A stretch of DNA of 64,000 nt from Bilabrum cf. latius (taxonomy: Eukaryota > Bigyra: Bicosoecida > Bigyra > Bicosoecida). Within the stretch, counting starts at the first letter, position 1. Each line of letters starts with the position of its first letter. The position numbers and the translations under genes were made by a program. Where the stretch lies: positions 186,001 to 250,000 of the forward strand of contig OZ237763.1 in the NCBI GenBank assembly GCA_965178125.1, written 5' to 3'. Below are positions 13,104 to 24,585 of the stretch, in pieces. A model generated the notes under the pieces. The model saw only the letters and a program-made list of their open reading frames with translations, was not told the DNA's origin and did no database searches.

Positions 13104-15233
13104 TCACCCAAGGCCCCGCGGTTGACCGAAACCTACACCTGCATGCCCTGCGAGCACGCCAGCTGGCCCACTGCGAGGGATGCCTGCAAATGCCTAGTCG
13201 GCGGAAGGCTGGACCTGCGCGAACATTGACTTGGCTTGCTGGAGCAGCTGGGGCTCCCTACGCTTCAAGTTGCTGTTAAACCTGTTCTTGACAGCGTTGT
13301 CCGTCCTGCCATTCAGCATCGGGTGTCGAGCAATCTCCGCCCACCGATTGCCGTGGACCTGGCGCAGAGCAACGATTGCAGCGTCTTCTTCTGGCGTCCA
13401 TGGCCCGGTCCGAATGTTAGGATCGAGATGATGGTGCCACCGCTCGCGACATTGCTTCGCAGCACGGCCTTTAATCTGAGCCGCGATGTCCCTCCAATTC
13501 CTCGCGCCTCGATCCGCTACCAATCGCCGCAGCAAGGCATCTTCATCAGCAGACCACGAGCCTCGCGCCGAAGCGGCAGCGTGTCCACCTCCTCCCCGTC
13601 GAGATGGTGGTTCATAGTCTCCGTCAGTATCAGGCGAGTCGTGGTCGCGGGACGACTCCTCGTCTAGCCACACAGACGAGCCAGATGCTTGCGAGATGCG
13701 GCGCGAGCGAACGGTAGCAGCCTAGCCTGGCACGCGCCCAGTGCTGCTCAGCTGCAAAGGCGTGCTGCTAGACGCAGAGGCTTTCGAGCTGATGCTAGCA
13801 AGTTGCTTCTGTTGCTCCCTAGCTGCGTAGCCCATTGAGGCCGACTGATGCTGCTGGCTTCCTTGCTGCTGTGCTCTCCCGGACACGATTGGGAAATCAA
13901 GCGGTGTACCAGTCCCTCCGAGTCCTCCAGATTCACCATTGCTATGCAGGGGCATATTTGAGCGGCTTGCAGCTTGAAGTGACTGTCCACCCGGAGCAGA
14001 GGTGCCTCCTAGAAGCCTCGTCCCGAACGCCGACTGGTGGAACCGAGCTTGTGGCAATCCTCCTCCACCGAACCTAAACCCCTGGGAAGTGCCAGGCATT
14101 TGCGCGTATCCTCCAGGGTACCCACTTCCCTGGATCGGCATCTGCCCACCTTGTCCGAATGGTTGTATCCCGCGCCTCGAAAATTCAGCGTATGCCGCAG
14201 AGCCAGCCAAGCTTGGCATGGGCAGCCTCATGCCGCCCCTATGCCCCATCCACGGCATCCCCGGTACTAAGGAGGGACTAGGAAGGCCTGGTACCTATAG
14301 TTGCTGCTGTTGTTGCTTCTGCAGCATGGCTTCTCGCTCTACCATGGCTCGGATCGCTGCTTGGGGGTGCAGCAAGCCGGTGGGGTCCAATCCGAGCGCT
14401 CCACCCAATCCAGGAGCCCTACCCTAGCTCAATCCACCGAAGGTTTGAAAGGAATCACCTTGCATGCTCCTTTCGGTTGAAGCACCTGGTCCCACTGCGC
14501 CAAAACCACCGGATTGTCTGACATCTGTCAGTCGCCAATCAGCCGAAGGGGCGAGTCCACCATTGCTTTCACGGTGAAGCAATAACTCACTCGCTGCACT
14601 TGGACTGACTGAAGCGAGTTGCTGTAGGCCAGATATCTATGTGGAGGCTTGTGCTTCGCTAGAAGTGGAGGCTTGGGCTGCCTGCTCTGACACGCTTCCA
14701 GCAACTTCGGCGGACCCTGCGCTTTCGTTGGAAGACACTGCATCCGCGATGTCCTCGGTAGTATGCGTAGATTCGAGGTGAGACCGACGTTGCTTCGGAT
14801 GTGCGTGAGCCGCTGCAGGTGCATTGCTTGTCTATTGCTTGTCGTTGAGTCGCACCCCCGACGATCCCTGCCTACCCTCATCTAGCTTCCTTCCCGCGCT
14901 ATCCACGCGGGCTCGCTTACGGAATGGCTCGCCACTACCCTTTGTAGATGCATTGTGACCACGCGCACTCGATTGCTCGACAGCGCCACTGCCTGTTGTT
15001 GCAAATCCTCGAAACGATTGACCTTCCTGTTGGGCCGTGTAACCTTCCCGCATCGCACCGTTTCTTTGCACGCTTTGCGATCCATCAGGCTGTTGTGATT
15101 GTTGAATCTTCTTTCTTCTGTATTCGCAAAGTGCATCTTTCAGCACAGCATGAAGCTCGCGTTCGGCTACTCCCCACTCGCGCGCTGAAGCTCCCGTCGC
15201 TGCCTCCACAAGTGCAACGTCTTGACCATTCAT
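13104..15233 (-). CDS. R2R3-type MYB transcription factor with long Gln/Gly-rich N-terminus
   Basis: A 709-residue frame runs from ATG at 15233 (context CCACC before ATG) to TGA at 13104-13106. Six TAG codons lie inside it (low coordinates 14832, 14637, 14424, 14295, 13722, 13194). The one at 14295 follows a run of five Gln codons, so Gln suits the context. Two MYB repeats occupy about residues 557-660: R2 starts RGSWSADEDALL and ends QCRERWHHHLDP; R3 starts TGPWTPEEDAAI and ends NAVKNRFNSNLK, with the regularly spaced Trp residues of the family. The first 550 residues are low-complexity Gly/Ser/Gln, probably an activation region, preceded by a short basic helix (CEYRRKKIQQ). The frame stays open upstream to 15308, so an earlier start is possible. 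Targets are unknown. The gene converges with the giant surface-protein gene. Confidence 0.8.
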
Positions 15234-17165
15234 GGTGGAATTCCCCCTTAACACGGATACTGGAAAAGAGAAAGGGCGTATCCCTGCGAACATTAGAGTG
15301 AACAACAATGAGTTCGGTGCCGCGTCGCGATGTTGTCGGCATCGCCGAGCGACGAGGATGAACGAGCGAACCTAGCCCGGGGGCCATGATCATGCAAGCG
15401 AGCAGCGTTCGCTTCCAGGTCGCAACTCCACCGGTCACCCCTCCCGCCAAACATCTTGGAGCTTGATTAATACACGCATGATCGGCTACAGCTGCTCTGA
15501 ACTTCCGGGAGTTCTCCGGAGTATTGACAGTGCAGTCTCGGTCGGCCCTAACTGATCATGCAGAGCCATGCAACCAAGGAATAGTACAACAAGACTGGCA
15601 AGACTTATTGCTACAGCAAAATTTGTCAATCGAGATTGCCGGCACCAACGCGATTAGTGTCGTTTGCTGTCGCCTGCTCCAGACTGCTGCTGAACCAAAA
15701 CAACACCACCGTAGTCTGGTCCACTAGCCCAGAGAGCACGCACGCAAAACTTGTCGTTAGGGTACAATTAATCTCAAAATGGATGTTTTGACTCATGATA
15801 CACCAACACGTAGCTCAGTCTAGCCATTGCGGCGATAGGCGCATGCGGCCCTGACAGAATTAATCCTATCCAACGAAAAACTTGAGGCAGCCAACAATGA
15901 TGGGAAAGCTCTCTCGAAAGATAATTAACGGGTCTTGTATTTCCGCCATGAATACTATGTCGCCGAGGACATTCAAACGAGTTTCGATCGGTCAACATCC
16001 TATCAGAGCAGCAACACGGCGGGCACAACATGCACTATTGAGACACCTGAAGCTGTAGGAACGCTTTGATTTTAGCAACACAGATAAGAACTCGTCACGC
16101 ATAGTGAATTCTCACCGTTGTCTGTACTACTGGTGCTCTCAACCGTGGCTAAACGGTATCGGCTCAGCGATTGGTAGACGGTCAGGCGTATGTGGGGATG
16201 CTTTTAGTAGCACCAGGGTGTTGTTCGCGTCGTTTTAACGGGAAACTGGGAACGTTTCGTTTGTTGGGAATCGATGGGTATGGTGCTGCCAGCCCGGCCG
16301 ACACCTGGCCAACCGCCGCGCAATTCGGTTCCGCACACCAACCTTCAGAACAGTCGTGGCAAGGCGGTCATACAAGTACCCCGTTGTGCAGCACGTTTCA
16401 GGCATGGCTTTGCGGAAATGATTTCGGTTTCGCTGGACAAGTGTGCTGGGCACAACCGCTACAAGCCACGCAAGACTCCGCAGAGGTTTTCTTGCAATCC
16501 GGATGTGACGCTTGAACTGCGACCTTACGGCAACATGACAGAATCACCTGCATGTCGGTTGCGCAGTACGTTACCAGGACATCAACACTGGCACCACATG
16601 GCAGCGCTAAAGCACCGCTGGATAGCCCCGGCGGGTGCCGAGCCGGCATCATTGTCGAGCAGGCTCCCCTGACGAGGGAAACAAGGGCAGGCATTCACTC
16701 GCATCAAGCTGGCCAGACTCAGAGACTGTTCGCTGTTTTCTGATCCCAACCAGCTGCGCTGACTGGAAGCGCCGTGCCATGTAGGAGATGTTACACCGCG
16801 GTTGAGCGCGCGTTATTATGTTGTAATTTGACGAGCGGGCATGCCCTTCCGCATCCTGCCCCTTCCGCATCCTGCCCCTTCCGCATCCTGCCACTAGCAG
16901 CATGTCCGATCGAAACCCGGAAGAACATATCGCCGGCTCCGGCAGGAACGCCGGTCGCACATTGTTTCAGCATCTTGCAAGTATCACGTGCAGCACAAGC
17001 GTGCACTAGTGGGTACCCATGCAACTTCGTATCTGATTATCGGAGCGGCATTGCTGAGTGCGCCTGTAGGCCTGACTGCAGTTCAAGGGGATCGCGGCCA
17101 TTGCGGGCGGTGCTTATCTACTCGACTTTGTCCGGTCGAAGGTACATATTCAGCACAGTATTCAA
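15234..17165. other. Long intergenic region with weak coding candidates
   Basis: About 1.9 kb of lower-GC DNA separates the divergent MYB and PanB-PanE genes and should contain both promoters. With TAG as Gln, a + frame is open from about 15524 to TAA at 15926-15928, with an internal ATG at 15779 and a coiled-coil-like end (LILSNEKLEAAN). It is short and has no recognised domain, so I do not call it a gene. A second candidate starts with ATG at 16902 (see findings). The short overlapping frames at 16171-16743 show no protein-like pattern. A tandem repeat lies at 16844-16891. Confidence 0.45.
16844..16891. repeat. Three perfect tandem copies of a 16-bp unit
   Basis: The unit CCCTTCCGCATCCTGC occurs three times back to back without a mismatch, about 270 bp upstream of the PanB-PanE start. 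The reverse strand reads as a G-rich direct repeat. It may be a simple minisatellite or a cluster of binding sites; nothing here decides between them. Confidence 0.9.
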
Positions 17166-19946
17166 ATGCGACGGGTCGCAATGGTGCGGTCTGTGTTCAG
17201 GGCTTGTGCATCGTCGGCGGGGAGGTTTGCCAGTAGTGCGGCACCTAGCCGAATCTCGCCGTCATCTCTGCTAAATATGAAGCGCAAGGGCTCTAAAATA
17301 GTAACATGCACAGCATATGACTATAGCGGTGGTATTGCATCGGTACTTGGTGGTGTTGATGTAGTTTTGGTTGGTGATTCCTGCGAGCAAGTGGTCCACG
17401 GACGCAAGTCAACTGCAAGCATCACCATGGAGCTCATGCTTGCGCATTGCGCAGCTGTCCGACGAGGAATTTCAAAAGGTGTAAAACTAGTAGAACATAA
17501 TGGAGCGGCGACCAAGCAGCCACTCCTGGTCGTGGACATTCCGCTGCTCGCTTCCACTTCCGACGACGCGGCCTTGGACGCCGCCACGAGGCTCGCAGCA
17601 GCCGGGGCGGGTGCGGTCAAGATAGAAGGGGGGGCCTCCAGGGCCCAAAGAATAGCAAGCATCACCCGCGAGGGCATCTCGGTGATGGGCCATGTCGGTC
17701 TCCTGCCGCAGACCGCCGAGACGTCCTCGGCGGGGGGCTACGGCGTCCGGGGCGCCAGCTCGCGCGCAGCTCTCGGTGTGATGAGTGATGCGGCGGCCGT
17801 ACACGCCGCGGGAGCCTTCGGAATAGTGCTCGAGATGGTCCCCGACGAGGTGGCCGCTGCAGTGTCCTGCACCCTGCCCGTGCCCACCATCGGGATCGGG
17901 GCGGGGCCGGGCACCGACGGTCAGGTCCTCGTCCTGCACGACCTCGCCGGCATGCTGCCGGGCAAGCCCCCGAGCTTCGCGAAATCCTACGGAAGCGCGC
18001 TGCACGAGATGTAGAAGGGGGTTGGGAGGTATGCTGCGGAAGTGCGCGCCGGCGTGTTCCCTGGCCCCGGCTTCGGGAGGCCCCTGCGGCCCAGGGCGAG
18101 GCAGGCAGTGCAGAGAGCCTGGGAGGAGGGGGCAGTGGCGCGGGCCATGGAGGCCGGGCGGCGCATGGGAGCGGCAGCGAGGACAGCTTGGGAGCCGAAC
18201 GATGAGATGAGTGTGGAGGTTGACCTCCCGAGCTTCGACTCTGTGATGGAGCAGCGGTTGCCGGTTACCATCACAGAGGGCGCTGCAGGAGCCGCGGCTT
18301 AGGTGGTGCGGGGGACACAGGAACCTGATGGGGGGCTCGAGGACGGGGGGCAGCCGGACGTTCGTGCGTTTAAGTCGCTGAAGGACGCAGCGGCGGCAGC
18401 CGAGCAGGTGCATCGCATTGCGGTGGTCGGCGCAGGCGCCCTGGGCACCGCCGTGGCCCGTGCCCTGTCGTTGTCTCCAGCAGGGCACGACTCCGTGGTG
18501 CTGGTGGGCAGGGACGGGACGGTGCTGGGTGCAGCTGAGTCGAAATCCACCCGTGGATCCTCAGGCTAGGGCTTGCCAAGTGTTCCTGCTGCAGACCTGG
18601 TCGTGATGTGCACCAAATCGCACGACGCAGGCGCGGCGGGTGCTCGGGCCGCACAGATGGTGAGGCCGGGCGGCGCGATAATGGTGCTTAGCAACGGGAT
18701 AGGAGCGGCAGAATCGGTGGCGCGGGAGGTGCAGGGCACAATGCAGGCCGATGGGGAGGGTGGTGGGAGGGATCCAACGGGGAAAGCAGGAACCGTCGAG
18801 TCAGGTGCGGCTGCAAGGGCAGGGGCAAGTGCTTGGGCAGAGGCAGAGGCAGAGGCAGAAGCAGAGGCAGGGGCAAGGGCAGGGGCAGTGGGCCCAACGG
18901 TGCTGCAGGGCATCGTCACGCTGGGTGCCAAATGGGCGGAACCAGTAGTGGAGGGCGGGGAGAAGGGTGCAGGGCAGTGCCTACAGGGGTCGAGGCGGGT
19001 GGAGGTGACTGCAGGTGGGGGCATCGTGGTGGGCCCGGTTGACGGGCGGCTGGGGAACTGTTTCAGGTAGGGTCAAGAAGGGAGAGAGGTGAAGAACGAG
19101 GGAGAGATGAAGAACGAGGCCCGGGCGTGGAGCAGGCGTGCTTCGGCCGTGTTTGCTGCCGCTGGGCTGGGCGGGTTGGAGGTCACCAAAGGGGATAGGC
19201 CTGGGGGCTGGCTGTCAGACCCCGAGGCGACCGCACGCTCCAGGGTGGTCAAAGTGGCGGTGAATTGCCTCGTGAACGGGCTGGCCTCTTTGCTGCGCCC
19301 GGGTGCCACCAACGGTGACGTGCTGCCTGCGCTCGAGGAGGCCATCAGTTCCCTGTCCGTGGGCGGGGGCCAGGGAACACAGGGGTTGGGGTTGCGAGTG
19401 GGAAAGGATGGTTCCGGGAATGGACAGCCGGTCGATGGGGTACACTGGCATGGGGCGTCGCCCGTGGGGGCCGCAGCGCGCGCAGTGGCCCTTGAGCTGG
19501 GGCGTCTGGTGCTCTGCTTGGAGAGCCGGGGCTGGCACCTGGCAGGGCCCGTGGAATCTGCTGGCAGGGCAGGAGCGGGTAATGCCGTGCTCTCCGGAGG
19601 CCTGTACGGGGGCGGAGGTGATGGAGGCGGGGTGGGTAGCAGCAGTAGGTGCGGTCCCCGGTGGTCTCGTGTCAGCGACCCTCTTGCTGACGAGCGACAG
19701 GCGGTCCGTCTGCTGGAGGCAGCGGCCTCTGTGGCGCGGGGCACCTGCTCCAACGTTTGCTCGCTCGCACAAGACTTGCAGGCTGGCAGGCGCACGGAGG
19801 CAGAGGCGTACCTGGGCTGGGCGTGGGAGCAGTGCCGGCTGGAGGGGATCGAGGCACCGGGCATCGCGACTATTCTGGCGAGGACTCGATCGTTGGATGA
19901 GCACTACGGGGTGGGGGGCGCGGCACAGCACGGTGGGCGCGTCTGA
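17166..19946 (+). CDS. panB-panE: Bifunctional ketopantoate hydroxymethyltransferase / ketopantoate reductase (PanB-PanE fusion)
   Basis: One frame from ATG 17166 to TGA 19944-19946 (926 codons) encodes two consecutive enzymes of pantothenate synthesis. A basic N-terminus (MRRVAMVRSVFRACASSAGR) looks like a mitochondrial presequence. PanB covers about residues 30-345: the family's active-site acids and lysine are visible in VGDSCEQ, VVDIPLL, AVKIEGG and LEMVPDE. PanE follows from about residue 415: Rossmann motif VVGAGALGTAVARAL, the substrate Lys/Asn region VVKVAVNCLVNGLASLL and the C-terminal DLQAGRRTEAEA. Four TAG codons (18012, 18300, 18567, 19068) must be read as sense. The first lies inside PanB, before its conserved end RYAAEVRAGVFPGPGFG, and the last two lie inside PanE. 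An Ala/Glu repeat insert splits PanE at 18836-18888. Separate genes would need starts and stops that I do not see. Mitochondrial location is inferred. Confidence 0.87.
18836..18888 (+). repeat. GCAGAG hexamer repeat coding (Ala-Glu)n inside PanE
   Basis: Near-perfect GGCAGA/GGCAGG hexamers encode alternating Ala-Glu, then Ala-Gly, between the PanE cofactor and catalytic regions. It looks like a recent slippage expansion kept in frame by its six-base period. Confidence 0.8.
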
Positions 19947-20230
19947 TTAATTGTTGCTGAGCATTAGAGTCGGCTGTGGGCTGCATGAGCTGCTGCATAG
20001 GCCCGCTAGTCTACCAACTCGCTCAGCTTTTGTTGAAATTGATCGCAACAAAGATTATTACGGATTCGGCCACAGTCCTTCGAAATATGGCACTTTGCGA
20101 CACAGTTGGCCTGACCAGTCGTAGTATTTCCGTTAGTTTCATATCTGTAACCATATATTAATAGATAGAAGCCAGGCGCGTTCGCGCACCCCGGATAAAG
20201 GCAGGTTCGAGGCCAGCTAGTTTCGCTGCG

Positions 20231-23200
20231 ATGGATGCGCCATTTGAAGGCGATGGAGTTGGGGCAAGCGAGTCGAAAGTAGCCATGGAGTACGATGGGT
20301 ACGATGGATACGATGGAGAGGGTATGGGGGAGATGGGTGAGGGCGGCGAACAGCTATATGATGATGAGATGCAAGCCGCGGAGTAGGAGGGGGACGCAGC
20401 CGGTAACCATTGGGTCGTGATTCGGGCGTACTTTGAAGAGAGGGGCCTCGTGATGCAGCAATTGGAGTCATTTAATCGTTTTTTGACCTACGGAATCCAG
20501 GAGATCGTGGATGATACTGCACCGATGTCGATTCGGCCTCGTGAGAACTACCTGCCTGGCGCTCGTCCCGTGGACCAGCGCTACGAGATCGGGTTCGGGA
20601 ACGTTATACTTTCGCTTCCCAAGTACGAAGACGAAGTGACCGACCAGTCTCAGAACGTGCATCCGAACGAGGCCCGCCTCCGCAACCTGACGTATGAGAG
20701 CTACGTGCACGTGCAGGTCAAGTGGACCGCCTTCAACAACGCCACTGGGGCCCAGGTGGGCGAGGAGGAGATGAGCGAGGAGCTCTTTGGCAGGGTGCCA
20801 ATCATGGTCAGGAGTAGGAACTGCCACTTGGATGGCCTCAACGACAAGGCCCGCACGCAGCTGGGCGAGTGCAAGTTCGACCAGGGGGGCTACTTCATCA
20901 TCAACGGGAGGGAAAAGGTCATCATCGCGCAGGAGAGACAGGCCTACAACAGGATCTACGCCTTCCACAAGAGAGAACCCTCCAAGATCGAGTGGTCCGT
21001 GGAGGTGAGGTCCATGACGGAGAATGTCAACCGGCCCCTGACGGCCTTCGACCTGCTCATGTACCGCCGGTCCACCAGCAAGCAGGTGCTCGAGGGGCAC
21101 CAGGTCAGGGCGAGGATACCCACCCTGCGGGCCCCCATCCCCGTGGTCATCTTGTTCAGGGCTCTCGGAGTCACCAACAGCGACAAGCGGATCCTGCAGC
21201 ACGTGGTGTACGACTTCAGCGACACGGAGATGCTCGAGAGGTTCAGGCCCTCGCTGGATGAGGCGCGGCCCATCCGGGACACGGACGCCGCAAGGGCCTT
21301 CATCGGGAGCAGGGCGTCGGCTGAGGCGGTTCGGCGGGAGGAGCGGGTCAGGTTTGCGGTGGACTGCCTCCAGAAGAACTTCGTGCCCCACGTCGGGGTG
21401 GACCCAAGCAGCGCGTGCCGCACCCGCAAGGCATTCTACCTCGGGTACATGACGCACAAGCTGCTGCAGTGTTCCCTGGGCCGCAGAGGGGAGGACGACA
21501 GGGACCATTTCGGTAACAAGCGGATGGACATGGCGGGGCCCATGATCGGCGGCCTCTTCAGGCAGCTCTTCTACAACGTGTACAAGGACATGAGGACCTA
21601 CCTGCAGAAGTCCATGGACAGGGGTAGGCAGCTCAACATCCCCCTGAGCATCAAGCACCAGACCATCAGCGGGGGTCTCAAGTACAGCCTGGCCACGGGC
21701 AACTGGGGCGTGCGGGGCGGCACCGTCAGCAAGACGGGCGTCTCCCAGATCCTCGAGAGGCTGACGTACGCGTCCACGCTCAGCCACTTGCGGCGCCTCA
21801 ACACCCCGCTGGGCCGCGAGGGCAAGCAGGCCACGCCCCGCATGCTTCACAACACGCACTGGGGCATGGTGTGCCCCTGCGAGACGCCCGAGGGCAGCAG
21901 CGTGGGCCTTGTCAAGAACCTCTCCCTCATGGCCCACGTGTCGGTGGGCTGCAGCCCCAAGTCGGTGCTGTCTCTGCTGGCCGAGAGCGGCATGCTGCTG
22001 CTGGATGACTGCTCCCCCTCCCACATCTCGTACGCCACCAAGGTCTTCGTCAACGGCAACTGGGTGGGATACATCCCCGAGGACGCCGAGCCCAAGAAGG
22101 TCGCGGAGAGCATCCGGGACCTCAGGCGGCAGCAGGTGCTGGAGCCGGAGGTGAGCGTGTTCAGGGACATCGGGGACCAGGAGCTGCACGTCTTCACCGA
22201 CGCGGGACGCACCTGCCGCCCCTTGTACATCGTCGACCCGCTGGACGAGGACGAGGACGGAGGGCTCGGCGCCGACGGGATGGACGGGATGGTGTACGAC
22301 GACGACGGGAACCTGGTGGCCGGTGCAGGGGGAGGCGCGGGTGGGGAGGGGAAGCGGGGCGAGGAGGAGGAAGGGGTGCGGCGACAGCGCCTTCGCATCA
22401 CGCAGGCGCACGTGAACAAGCTGGTGCAGCTGGAGGGGGTCGCTTCGCAGCTGACGCAGATCGAGGACAGCGCAGACACGCACGAGGAGCTGCAGCGGCT
22501 GGGCATCACGGAGGAAGACATTAGTAGCGCCTCGAGGCGGTTTACGTGGCTGATGAACGAGGCGGTGATCGAGTACATGGACACACTGGAGGAGGAGGGG
22601 GCCATGATCGCCATGTTCCCCTCCGAGCTGGAGGAGGGAAAGACCACCACCTACACGCACTGCGAGATCCACCCGTCCATGATCCTGGGGATCTGCGGGT
22701 CCATCATCCCATTCCCAGACCACAACCAGTCGCCCCGCAACACCTACCAGAGCGCCATGGGCAAGCAGGCCATGGGCCTGTACGCGAGCAACTTTCTGCT
22801 GCGGATGGACACGATGGCCAACTGCCTGTACTACCCGCAGAAGCCTCTGGTGGGCACCAAGGGCATGGAGCCCATGGCGTACAAGCAGCTGCCTGCAGGC
22901 ACCAATGCCATCGTGGGCATCCTGTGCTACACCGGCTACAACCAGGAAGATTCCCTCATGTTCAACCAGTCCTCCGTGGACCGCGGGCTCTTCAGGTCCA
23001 TCTACTACCGGTCCTACACAGCCGCCGAGGAGGAGGTGCCTCTGTCTGCCACCGAGGAGCAGGCCGCCGCGGGCCCCACCCCGAACGAGAAGCCCTGGAA
23101 GCTGATCGAGAAGCCCAGCCGGGGCACGGCCGGGCTCAAGCAGGACAACTATGACGCGCTGGACGAGGACGGGCTCATCGCGCCGGGGGTGGCTGTGTCC

Positions 23201-24385
23201 GGCGGCGACGTCATCATCGGGATGACTCAGACGGTGGCCGACTCGGACCTGCCCGGGTCGCAGGCCCGTGGGATCAACCGCAAGGACGAGAGCGTGATGC
23301 TGCGGCAGACGGAACGGGGCGTGGTGGATCAGGTGCTGCTGACCACGGGCCCTAGCGGGCAGCGCTTCACCAAGGTGCGGATCCGCAAGGTGAGGTACCC
23401 GCAGCTTGGCGACAAGTTCGCCTCGAGGCACGGGCAGAAGGGGACGATGGGCATGCTGTACAGGCAGGAGGACATGCCCTTCACGCGCAACGGCATCACG
23501 CCGGACATCATCATGAACCCACACGCAGTGCCCTCCCGCATGACCATCGGGCACATCGTGGAGTGCCTCATGGGCAAGCTGCTGACCATGCTGGGCTACG
23601 AGGGTGACGCCACGCCCTTCGCCAGCAGCGACCTTTTCTCCGTGGACAAGGTCAGCGACGCGCTGCACGATAGGGGCTTCCAGAGGAACGGCCTGGAGAC
23701 GCTCTACTGCGGGCACACGGGCCGGGCCCTGGAGGTGCCCATCTTCATCGGGCCCACGTACTACCAGCGGCTCAAGCACATGGTCGACGACAAGATCCAC
23801 TCGAGGGCGAGGGGGCCCACGGCCCTGCTCACCAGGCAGCCCCTCGAGGGCAGGTCCAGGGGGGGAGGCCTGCGGTTCGGAGAGATGGAGCGCGACTGTA
23901 TCCTGTCCCACGGGTCTGCCGCCCTGCTGCAGGAGCGCATGTTCATCAACAGCGACGCTTTCAGGGTGCACGTCTGCGAGTCGTGCGGGCTATTCGCGCA
24001 GGCCGACCTCAAGCAGCAGTACTTCGAATGCAAGGCCTGCGGGAGCAACAAGATCGCCCAGATCCGCATCCCGTACGCCTGCAAGCTGCTCTTCTAGGAG
24101 CTCATGGCCATGCAGATCGCAGTCCGGATGTTCACGGACGAGCGCACCAAGGCGGACGAGCCCGCGCCGGTGCCTGGTGCCATCATCGAGAGCGGCGACC
24201 CGCTGGCGGCTGCAGCGGGTGGTGCAGCTGCCGCGGATGCCGGTGGAGAAGTGCCCGCCGGGACACCGCAGCCGGGAGCGGACATTGCCATGGGCTTGGA
24301 GGGTGCCGCCCTCATGGAAGACGGCGATGCCGCGGGCGGAGACTTGGGCCACGAGGACCTGCTGGCCGGCGAGATGGCGACCTGA
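20231..24385 (+). CDS. RPB2: RNA polymerase II second-largest subunit RPB2
   Basis: ATG 20231 to TGA 24383-24385 gives 1,384 residues; the family is usually about 1,170-1,220. The N-terminus has the RPB2-specific pattern ISAYF-like IRAYFEERGLVMQQLESF. Other family signatures: CETPEGSSVGLVKNL, GYNQEDSLMFNQSSVDRG, GDKFASRHGQKGTMG, NPHAVPSRMTIGHIVE, and a C-terminal zinc ribbon CESCG...CKACG. The end, IPYACKLLF-Q-ELMAM, separates RPB2 from the Pol I and Pol III homologues. Two TAG codons are in frame: 20384 in the acidic leader and 24095 at the invariant Gln. Extra length comes from an acidic/Gly-rich insert (about 22235-22375) and an Ala/Gly-rich C-terminal extension after 24120. No intron. The 284-bp upstream gap (19947-20230) is lower-GC and presumably holds the promoter. 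RPB2 forms the catalytic core of Pol II with RPB1 in the nucleus. Confidence 0.97.
24095..24097 (+). other. In-frame TAG at an invariant RPB2 glutamine (UAG = Gln marker)
   Basis: The codons read CTC TTC TAG GAG CTC ATG. Fungal, animal and plant RPB2 proteins have Leu-Phe-Gln-Glu-Leu at this place. Termination here would remove the tail that closes the clamp region, so translation as Gln is the natural reading. Confidence 0.93.
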
Positions 24386-24585
24386 ATTGCTTAGAGCAGG
24401 TGAATTCGAACGGTTAGCTTGATGAATTGCCGCCAGACGTTTTCGGGCATCAATCGGATCGTGCTGCAGCTGGGTCCCCCGCTCGTCCTCCTAATATTGC
24501 GCACATGGGGCACAGCAGGCAGCACTCAAATCGTTGAAATAGAACGTTAGAGGTAGAATCACACACAATTTTTACTTTCATCGTT

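Noticed and set aside
16171-16743. Overlapping + frames between the MYB and PanB-PanE genes
   Set aside because: Three short frames overlap without motif, splice phase or codon bias; random open frames are expected in DNA of this composition.
20195-20220. tRNA-like T-loop GGTTCGAGGCC upstream of RPB2
   Set aside because: The flanking bases do not form a T stem, and no D arm, anticodon arm or acceptor stem can be drawn. I found no tRNA, and in particular no CUA-anticodon tRNA-Gln, in the window.
20468-23971. 1,167-codon minus-strand frame opposite RPB2
   Set aside because: Antisense shadow of RPB2: strong third-position GC bias keeps this frame open. Repetitive His/Leu/Val/Gly composition with no fold.
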